Source: Fistulifera solaris
Lineage: Eukaryota; Bacillariophyta; Bacillariophyceae; Naviculales; Stauroneidaceae
Reading direction: 5' to 3'
Length of the DNA stretch: 64,000 nucleotides
Assembly (NCBI GenBank): GCA_030295235.1
Contig: AP026162.1
Coordinates: forward strand, 2,480,001-2,544,000
Shown here in pieces: positions 53,643-64,000 of this stretch (position 1 is the stretch's first letter; each line of letters opens with the position of its first letter). The notes beneath the pieces are model-generated. The model made no database searches. It had not been told where the DNA came from and was given only the letters and a program-made list of their open reading frames with translations. Position numbers and translations under genes: made by a program.

Positions 53643-54015
53643 TGTAAACAGGTAGATGTGTTACTCAAGATAACAAAAATGAGCCTTTCGCGAAAAGATA
53701 ACAAATAGGTTGCACTACTTCGATTGCTTGATTGAACGAAAGGTCAAAATAATGCGTCGCGATCGAGCCGCAGCAATGAAAAAACAAAAACGGATCCATT
53801 TTTCCGGTCTTTAAAGTGAGTCACGCATTCACCGCACCGTCAAAGAGCCTCGGTCTGTCCGCCCGCCCCGCGTGCGTCTGTACCTCGCTCGATACTCGCA
53901 CAACACTCACAAAAAAAAGACGGTGCGGCACAAAAATCCATCGTTCGGTTTGCTTCACAATCGATCCTTCATTGTACTCCTCGACTTCCTTACTGAATTT
54001 CAATTAACATCAGCA
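53643..54015. promoter_or_regulatory. bidirectional promoter region, PGAM5-like / DBP5
   Basis: 373 bp between divergent genes. No clear motif named. Confidence 0.4.
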
Positions 54016-55521
54016 ATGACAGACACGGCACCAGAAGAAACGAAAACGGAAGAAACGATTACGCCTCCGCCGGCAGAAAATGATGAGCCAGCGGCGCCCC
54101 CAAAGGCGCCGAAAGTCCGATCTCACGCGGAGAATGCCGACAGCGAAGAATTGACCAAACGATTGCAAAAATTAGCCCTTGAGCGACAAAAGGAAAGTAA
54201 AGGCGATCGCTTGAAAGTCATTCAGGGAGATAATACTTCCTTGACGCATTTGACGAGTGCCAAGACCTTTGAGGATTTGAATTTGCCGAAACATTTGCTG
54301 GATGCGGTATACGCCATGGGATTCGATCGGCCTTCGGCCATTCAAGAGGAAGCTCTGCCGCGCATTTTAGCGGATCCGCCGCGGAATTTGATCGGTCAAG
54401 CGCAGAGTGGGAGTGGTAAGACGGCGGCTTTCACGTTGGGAATGTTGTACCGCATTGAAATCAATGATCCGCCCGTCACACAGGCACTCTGTGTCACGCC
54501 GACCCGAGAACTGGCGATCCAGATTGTCGACAAGGCCGTGGCACCCATGGCGGCGAATATGGCAGGCTTGCAAATTGTGTTGGGTATTGCGGGGGCCGAA
54601 CATCGATCGAAAATTCAGGCGCATCTTATTGTGGGTACACCGGGAAAACTAGTAGACTGGCTTAAACGCAAGCAATTGGTCACGTCGGGCATCAAAGTCT
54701 TTGTATTAGATGAGGCCGATAATATGGTGGATCTAAGTGGACATCGTGCAAATGTACAAACCATCAAGAAGCAAATGCCCCGTACTTGTCAAACACTCTT
54801 ATTCAGTGCGACGTTCCCTGAAGAAGTTGTCAAGTTTGCGACGAAAATGGTGGAGAATCCGGATCAAATTCTGATTCAAGACGGTCCTGAGTTTCTGGTA
54901 TGTCTAATTTTGGAATGTTTTTTTCATTGAAACTTTCTTCATCGCATTACTAACCTTTTCTCCTCAATACAGATGCTCGATATCATCAAACAACTGTGGA
55001 TTGATACACGTGGATATCCGGGCGGAAAAATTGAATTTCTTGCGGATATTTATAGTTTGCTCACCATTGGACAGTCCATTGTGTTTGTGGCTACCAAAAA
55101 AGAAGCCGATCAGGTACACATGACGCTCAGTAACGCAGGATATACGTGCAGTGTGTTACACGGAAGTGTTGAAGCGGCACAACGTGATGCAACGATGGAA
55201 GCCTTTCGCGCGGGAGATTCAACCGTTTTGATCACCACCAATGTGTTGGCGCGCGGTGTTGATGTGGACAATGTCTGTCTCGTCGTGAATTACGATGTTC
55301 CCGTGGATAAAGATGGGCAGCCAGACTTTGAAACGTATTTACACCGTATTGGACGAACAGGACGATTCGGACGCAAAGGAACGGCGCTCAATTTGATTGC
55401 CGATCAACGAGACCTTCAAGTTCTGGCGGCAATCGAACAACATTATAGTAAGGATGGGCAAGAAATGATCCAACAAGCAGAAGCAGATCCCGAAAAATTA
55501 GCGGAAGTGATAGAAATCTGA
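54016..55521 (+). CDS. DBP5: DEAD-box RNA helicase DBP5/DDX19 (mRNA export)
   Basis: ATP-dependent RNA helicase at the nuclear pore that strips export factors from mRNA. Exons 54016-54897 and 54973-55521, intron 75 bp, 476 residues. The acidic/Pro-rich N-terminus is followed by the Q motif (GFDRPSAIQEEALP), Walker A AQSGSGKT, PTRELA, DEAD in VLDEADNM, SAT in LFSATF, then IVFVATKK, ARGVDV, NYDVPVDKDGQPDFETYLHR and HRIGRTGRFG. The insertion VPVDKDGQPDFETYLHRIG is a hallmark of Dbp5 over eIF4A. Intact. Confidence 0.95.
54898..54972 (+). other. intron of DBP5
   Basis: 75 bp, GTATGT to ATACAG, between the two RecA-like domains. Confidence 0.9.
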
Positions 55522-55783
55522 GGTATAGTCATGGTATTATCAAATAAAGACCTAATTTTCACTTTTCACACCGCTAGAATGGCTACTCAAAAATATGTTG
55601 AGGAATGTTAGAGTTTTTTGTGCGATCTGTATTTTGCCTACGTAAGCTGTAATCGCTCACGATAAACATGTTGGTGAATGCCCAGTATGGTTACGAAAGC
55701 TATCGTTGAAATCCAGTGATCGGCGCAAAAGTGAACTAGGGATGAGTTATAAAAAGAATTTTTAAAAAGATATCAGCGACTCT

Positions 55784-59106
<3,323 letters not shown>

Positions 59107-59771
59107 TTAGTTTTTCTTGACAAGGTGCTTTCGAACGGCCTTTGCTTGGGAAATCGGGCATACGTTTCCTCTCGGCTCGGCACTGTACCAGGAGCTTTGT
59201 GACGAATTCCTAGGCTAGCAATCAACGCTTTGTATCGGTCAACATCCTCAGTGGACAAATAATTCAATAAGCGGCGGCGTTTGTTGACAAGGGCAACCAA
59301 TCCACGACGAGTCGAGAAATCTTTCGGGTGCATTTGCAGGTGGTTGGTCAAGTAAGAAATACGTTCGGTCATTCCAGCAACTTGGTATTCTGGACTTCCA
59401 GTATCTTTGTCGTGCAGGCGGTGTTTCTCGCGAAGGGCTTGTACCTTCTCTGCAGAAACAGCCCACACCGGTGGTTCTGTGTTGATCAATTCCACGTCGC
59501 CGTCCTCCATACCTTCCAACTCAATGTAATCATCCTTTTCTTGTTCTTCGTCCTGGTCGTCGAATTCGGCAGCAAGAGGCTGGAATCTTTGTGTTTCTTG
59601 AATTACACTGGAGATCTGTAAAACGAAAGGTCAGAAAAGTCCTTTCAAGAAGAAGGCGTAGGCCACCTCAGAACGATCAACCCATTTGCCTACCTTGGAA
59701 GAAGGAAGAGACGGTGTAAAGGCGCTGACAGCCCCAATACTGGCTAGCAACACTAGTGATGAGAACTTCAT
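59107..59771 (-). CDS. RPS15: plastid ribosomal protein uS15 (nuclear encoded), one apparent frameshift
   Basis: 30S ribosomal protein that binds 16S rRNA early in assembly. Exons 59694-59771 and 59107-59615, intron 78 bp. Leader MKFSSLVLLASIGAVSAFTP has the SAFTP motif of a diatom plastid signal. An acidic linker follows, then the uS15 core: HDKDTGSPEYQVAGMTERIS, LTNHLQMHPKDFSTRRGLVA, VNKRRRLLNYLS. The C-terminus is thrown out of frame by one missing A in AA (plus-strand TT at 59146-59147); with it, the protein ends AKAVRKHLVKKN at 59107 and totals 195 residues. Without it, the frame runs on to 59037. Confidence 0.92.
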
Positions 59772-60083
59772 GTTGAATAGTTGTTGCAGTTTTTGAAAGA
59801 TTTGATGAAGTGCTGTGTTGTTCGATGATGGATTGATGGCTGCTGACTGCGACCGGCAAACGCTTCGCTTGGAAACGATTTTCCCTTGTCCTTTTGCTCA
59901 CCTGTTTCTGTACTGAACACCGTATAGTTTTATTCTGCTAATGTGTGGCTCTCGGACGTTGAGGACTGACGTATGAATGTCTGAAGAACGATTGAGCGAC
60001 GCCATATACACGAATGAACTTAGACGTGACTAAAGATGAGCGTTTCGCAAATAATAAGGTTAGGAGTAGGTGTTGTCTGGGAA

Positions 60084-60225
<142 letters not shown>

Positions 60226-60242
60226 AATAGCGCGCTGTGTCC

Positions 60243-60266
60243 GTGTGTGTGTGTGTGTGTGTGTGT
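60243..60266. repeat. (GT)12 microsatellite
   Basis: 24 bp of alternating GT, 17 bp after the TCTA tract; alternating purine-pyrimidine can adopt Z-DNA. Confidence 0.97.
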
Positions 60267-60315
60267 CACGTAACGTAACGCTGGTCCCGGGTGTCTGAAT
60301 CACGGGTGTGACGCT

Positions 60316-60402
60316 ATCCCCGGGGATCGAGCGAGCCCCCCGCTTGCGGGAAGGGCGAGAACGAAAAAAGCCCTGCAGGGGCTAGACGCCGAAGGCGGCT
60401 AG
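60316..60402. repeat. cluster of four GC-rich palindromes
   Basis: ATCCCCGGGGAT (60316-60327, perfect), CCCGC-TT-GCGGG (60339-60350), AGCCC-TGCAG-GGGCT (60369-60383) and CTAG-A-CGCC-GAA-GGCG-G-CTAG (60382-60402). GC content is far above the neighbours. Confidence 0.85.
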
Positions 60403-61274
60403 TAATAAATAATAAGGTCACTGTGCGGAGTAGTCTAGACTAGAAAATAAAATCAAAAAATTCATAATTTTGTCATTAATCTTACAGGTAAAACCATCTA
60501 GGTGTCAAACCTCCCCGTCGATGTGAACTGACAGAAGGCATTCTCAATATATTTCTCGCAAAACTCGCAAAAAGAGAGACACGCGACACACAGAAACGCA
60601 ACGTGCAACCTAGAAAATACGCTGCGATTGCAATACAGGCACTGAGTCTCTTTACTACTCCGTATTTTTAATTCTGTGGTCTTTTGTACCTTGTACCTTT
60701 GTATGCAAAAGTAATATAATCATAATTTCCTTTTTTAGTCCTTAGTCCCTCTAGCCTTAGTCACTATTTAGAATTTAGATGCGTAGCAGTAGCACGCCAT
60801 TTACAGTACAGAATTTAGATTCCTTCATGCGTAAGGCTAGCACGCAGGCAATGCGCGCTGTATGACAATGAGTAACTACATTTTCGAATTTTTGGCATTT
60901 TTGCTTTTAAAATCTTTATACAGTAAGGTTACACAGTACCCACGTCATCGAGTTCTTATTTTGGTATAGAGATGTCTCTCGTAGAAATCTACGAGGCATG
61001 CTTACGGCAAAAGACCCTTCTTGGTTTTTGGCTTCATGTTCGTTCGTGCCAAGGGTCTTTTTGTTCTCTCGTAGCCTTGTGTACTGGATTCTACGGTAGC
61101 ATGCAAGCGCTTCGTCGGCGAAGCTCTACGACAAGCCGTGCGACAAAAGCTTTTGCAACGGGGTGTCTCAACGCCATACCGCATTATCAATAAAGACAAT
61201 CCGCAACGACATCTGATTGCACCCCTTGCCCGATTATTTTATTTTGTTGATTCGATTTCTTTCTCCAGCAAATC

Positions 61275-62315
61275 ATGAGCACCAAAGACGACGAAATCGA
61301 AGCCAAAGTTGTGACCACCACCGACGACAAATCGCAGGACAAAGATGTGGATAAAGACGAAGATGTGCCGCAGACCTTCCCTCAGCGTGTAAGTACGAGT
61401 GTATGATCATTCGTTCTTTTCTGTGAACCAATGCTTCAAAATGTGAGCTCACATTACGCACTTCTGATGCTACCTACGCCTTGTCTCTGGGAATGACCGC
61501 AGCTGATGGAAATTCTGGACGATGAAAACAACGCCGACATCATCACTTGGTTGCCTCATGGTAAAGGATTCATTATTGTGGATAAAAAGCGCTTTGCGGA
61601 AGAAACCCTTCCAACGGCCTTTAAGAAAGCGAAAGCGAAATTTACGAGTTTTACTCGCAAGCTCAATAGATGGTACGGCAGAAGCGTTGTGTTCATTGTT
61701 CATCGCATAGTTGCTTTCCTATACTTACGATGTTTACTCGTTTTCACAACAGGAATTTTGTTCGCGTGACTAGGGGTCCTGAAACTGGAGGTACGGATAA
61801 GCTCGTGTCTGTTATCGTTATCTTCGCTGAAGTCTCAGTTTAACTCACAACTTATTGCCCCTTTAGCTTACTACCATCCCATGTTTCTGAAAGGAAATAT
61901 GAAGCTGTGTACGCAAATGACATGTATCAGTGCCAAAGCACCGCAGCAGTTGCAACCCATGGACCCCGTCGCCTTGGGTTTGGGTTCTCCGGGGCAATTC
62001 TACCCCACGGAGCAGCAGCGTATGCAACAGCAGCAGTACTACGCTTGGTATCAGCAACAGCAGCAGGCGTTCATGCAGTACATGATGACCCAACAAAAGG
62101 GTGGCGAAGACGGCGAAGGCAAGAAGGACGATGCCCAAGCGATCATGATGAACCCCTACGCTTTCCAGCAGCAGTTTTATGCTTGGCAGCAGATGCAAAT
62201 GGCGAGTCCTAACGGGATGACCTCGGAAAAAGGTGAAGAAAAGGAAGGGGAAAAGATTGAGGGGAATGACGAAGACCTAATTGAGTCCAAAGATGTGGAT
62301 AAGGAAGAAATCTAA
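61275..62315 (+). CDS. HSF: heat shock transcription factor (HSF), diatom type
   Basis: Winged-helix DNA-binding factor. Four exons: 61275-61388, 61503-61672, 61753-61790 and 61867-62315, introns 114, 80 and 76 bp; 256 residues. The DBD runs from about residue 35: TFPQRLMEILDDENNADIIT, WLPHGKGFIIVDKKRFAEE, KFTSFTRKLNRW across an intron, NFVRVTRGPETGAYYHPMF and KLCTQMTC. The DBD is nearly the whole ordered part; the C-terminal half is Gln/Met-rich (QQQYYAWYQQQQQAF, FQQQFYAWQQMQM) and lacks a clear HR-A/B coiled coil. This suggests monomeric or unusual oligomer behaviour, as for many of the expanded diatom HSFs. Confidence 0.95.
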
Positions 62316-62748
62316 TAGAGATTGCGAGAGCCCATCTCTGTCGTCAACTGAAGAAAGGACCATATTAAAAAGACAGTTTATATTAGCAATGGTTGTTGAA
62401 TCTAAACTAGATTTACGGGCGTTAGAATGATAGAACGATAAATGGAAGATAAAAGAAGACGCCTTAGTCTAAACACTACGCTTGCCCAGCCAAGAGGAAC
62501 AAGAAAAGCAAGTTACCGTAGTTTCATACTCTGCGAAACTACAACTATAGACCTAGCTAGACCTAGTTTTCATTGTGCCGATGTATTATTTTTTCATCAT
62601 TACTTTAGTCATAACCGGTAAGACTGTTGAAATATTTCTTCGTTAACCTTACTGCACATCGTTAACCGTTATCGTCGGAGGGAGTCGACTGTTCAGTGTC
62701 AACCGCATACCAGTAGTCTATCTCATCGAGAAAAAAACCGAGATTGGA
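62316..62748. other. intergenic region between HSF and POT gene
   Basis: 433 bp; CTAGACCTAGCTAGACCTAG direct repeat near 62549-62566. No gene. Confidence 0.4.
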
Positions 62749-64000
62749 ATGCAATTGCATCCATTTCTTCGAGATTTCCAAAGCATCAAGCATCGCTCCT
62801 TCTTCTCTGAAGAGCTCATAAATTTGCAATTACAAAACAGCTTTTACCAGCGAACTAGCGCAAACATGGCCGAGTCGGATCCAGAAATAAACAATCGCGC
62901 AATGTCCTGTTCAGACGACGGAAGTGAAGATCCGAACAACGCTGCGCCTCCTGGGCGCCCGCTTCGACATGTCGATTCTCTCGGTCGAGTCTTTTATCAC
63001 TCCAACAATCCTATGATGTATTCTGTGATTTTAATTCTGCTGGTTGAGTGGTTTGAGCGATTCAGCTACTACGGTGTTGCCTACACACAAACACTGTATC
63101 TGACCGGCGCCTACGATAAAGACTGGAATGCGGGATTGTCTGCCGTTGAGGCATCGTCGTTGGTCAGCTTAAGTACTGCTATGGCCTACACAACAACCTT
63201 TATAGGTGCTCTCCTTGCTGATAGTTTACTTGGGGACTACATGACGATTCTAGTGGGCTGCATCGTATTCTACTTGCCATCTCTCGCGCTGATAACGCTT
63301 ACAACAATCCCTTCATGGCTGGGCGACACATTCCCAACAAAGTACTTAGCATTTGCTATTTTATTATGGTGGCCAGCAGGTACCGGAATTGTAAAATCAT
63401 GCATCAATGTCTTCGGAGCAAAACAGTTTCATCCCCTTTGCAGTCCCAGTTGATTGAACAATATTATGTTCAGTACTATATGTGCATCAATGTCGGCAGT
63501 TTGCTGGGGATTCTTATCATTCCCATCATCGCTCAACGCAGCATAACGCAGGCGTATCTAGTTCCGTGCTCCTTACTTTGTTTAGGGATTATGATCTTTG
63601 TTTCTGGAAGTTCACGATATGTCAAGGTTCCCCCGAAAGGTGAATTGTGTGGGAAAAAGTCGTCGCGAGGGAGTGGGGACGTCGGTTTGCTCAAACTCTT
63701 TCGTATCACTGTATTGATTGTACCTTTCTGTATGGCCTACTCGCAGATGCCAACGACATTCATCATTCAAGGAAGCGTCTTACGGAGGGCGTGTGGGGTG
63801 ATAGATGCTGCATCGTTGAATAGCTCGGATGCAGCGAGCGTTCTTGTCTTTGGTTACATCACCGGCAGTATTATCTACCCTGCTTTGGCTGAACGAAATA
63901 TGAAAATCCCAACCACCTATAAGTTCGCCATTGGATCCGCCCTCGGTGCGCTCGCTATACTTTGGGCGCTATTTGTGGAGTATCGCATGCATACAGTTTA
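62749..64000 (+). CDS. POT/PTR2-family (NRT1-PTR) transporter, 3' truncated by window, one apparent frameshift
   Basis: Proton-coupled oligopeptide or nitrate transporter of the MFS fold. Two candidate starts: 62749, and 62866 giving MAESDPEI, which I favour. The N-terminus is acidic and disordered; then LLVEWFERFSYYGVAYTQTL with the ExxERFxYYG motif of the family, GALLADSLLGDY, and WPAGTGIVKSCINVFGAKQF. After FGAKQFHP the frame stops unless one T is added to TTT at 63437-63439; then it reads LLQSQLIEQYYVQYYMCINV and continues through further membrane segments to the window end. Substrate not decidable. Confidence 0.88.

Noticed and set aside
60300-60410. tRNA or structured RNA gene from the hairpin cluster
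   Set aside because: No cloverleaf, no T-loop GTTCGA-type box and no terminator run in the right place.

Overview
The window is nuclear DNA of a eukaryotic alga, most likely a pennate diatom such as Phaeodactylum tricornutum; the species is inferred, not proven. Evidence: compact genes with short GT-AG introns (about 70-245 bp); several N-termini with a signal peptide followed by an A-F type cleavage motif and transit-like residues, typical of diatom plastid import (FNT transporter, plastid uS15, GGPP synthase, ABC1 kinase, DUF1826 protein); a diatom-style heat shock factor; plant-type adenosylhomocysteinase; and a Ty1/copia element.

Layout. 1-7.1 kb: 3' part of an ARFGAP1-like gene, MAK21/NOC1 ribosome-assembly gene and a two-module AAA ATPase divergent from it. 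7.1-10.2 kb: tandem pair of secreted M43 metalloproteases. 11-15.6 kb: ABC1-type atypical kinase, a TPR protein and a small basic protein. 16.2-21.4 kb: a small spliced gene, SmD3, RPB5 and adenosylhomocysteinase. 21.5-26.4 kb: a large STAND/AAA_16-like ATPase and a DUF1826 protein. 26.4-28.7 kb: gene-poor DNA with two arrays of C(GAA)G-loop hairpin repeats. 28.8-35 kb: RING-finger protein, LSm6, plastid-type formate/nitrite transporter and TSUP transporter. 37-40 kb: HMG-box protein, small thylakoid-like protein and RBM22/SLT11. 40.5-51.3 kb: a cluster of RS-rich proteins of an unrecognised family, three sharing a C-terminal motif, split by a 5.3 kb Ty1/copia element with two nearly identical LTRs and a 6-bp target duplication. 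51.8-64 kb: secreted Cys-rich protein, PGAM5-like phosphatase, DBP5/DDX19 helicase, proteasome alpha-4, GGPP synthase, plastid uS15, a microsatellite/hairpin region, heat shock factor and the 5' part of a POT/PTR2 transporter.

Most genes are unrelated housekeeping genes in compact head-to-head or tail-to-tail arrangements. RNA metabolism is well represented (SmD3, LSm6, RBM22, DBP5, RPB5, plus the RS-rich cluster), but no operon-like logic is implied.

A strong technical theme: about fifteen conserved reading frames are broken by exactly one base, almost always in a short homopolymer, in both directions. Compensating those single bases restores full-length conserved proteins whose lengths are exact multiples of three. 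I read these as consensus errors in the assembly (or strain-specific indels), not as decayed genes; each is noted in its gene entry. The retroelement has a much higher density of breaks and may be truly degenerate.
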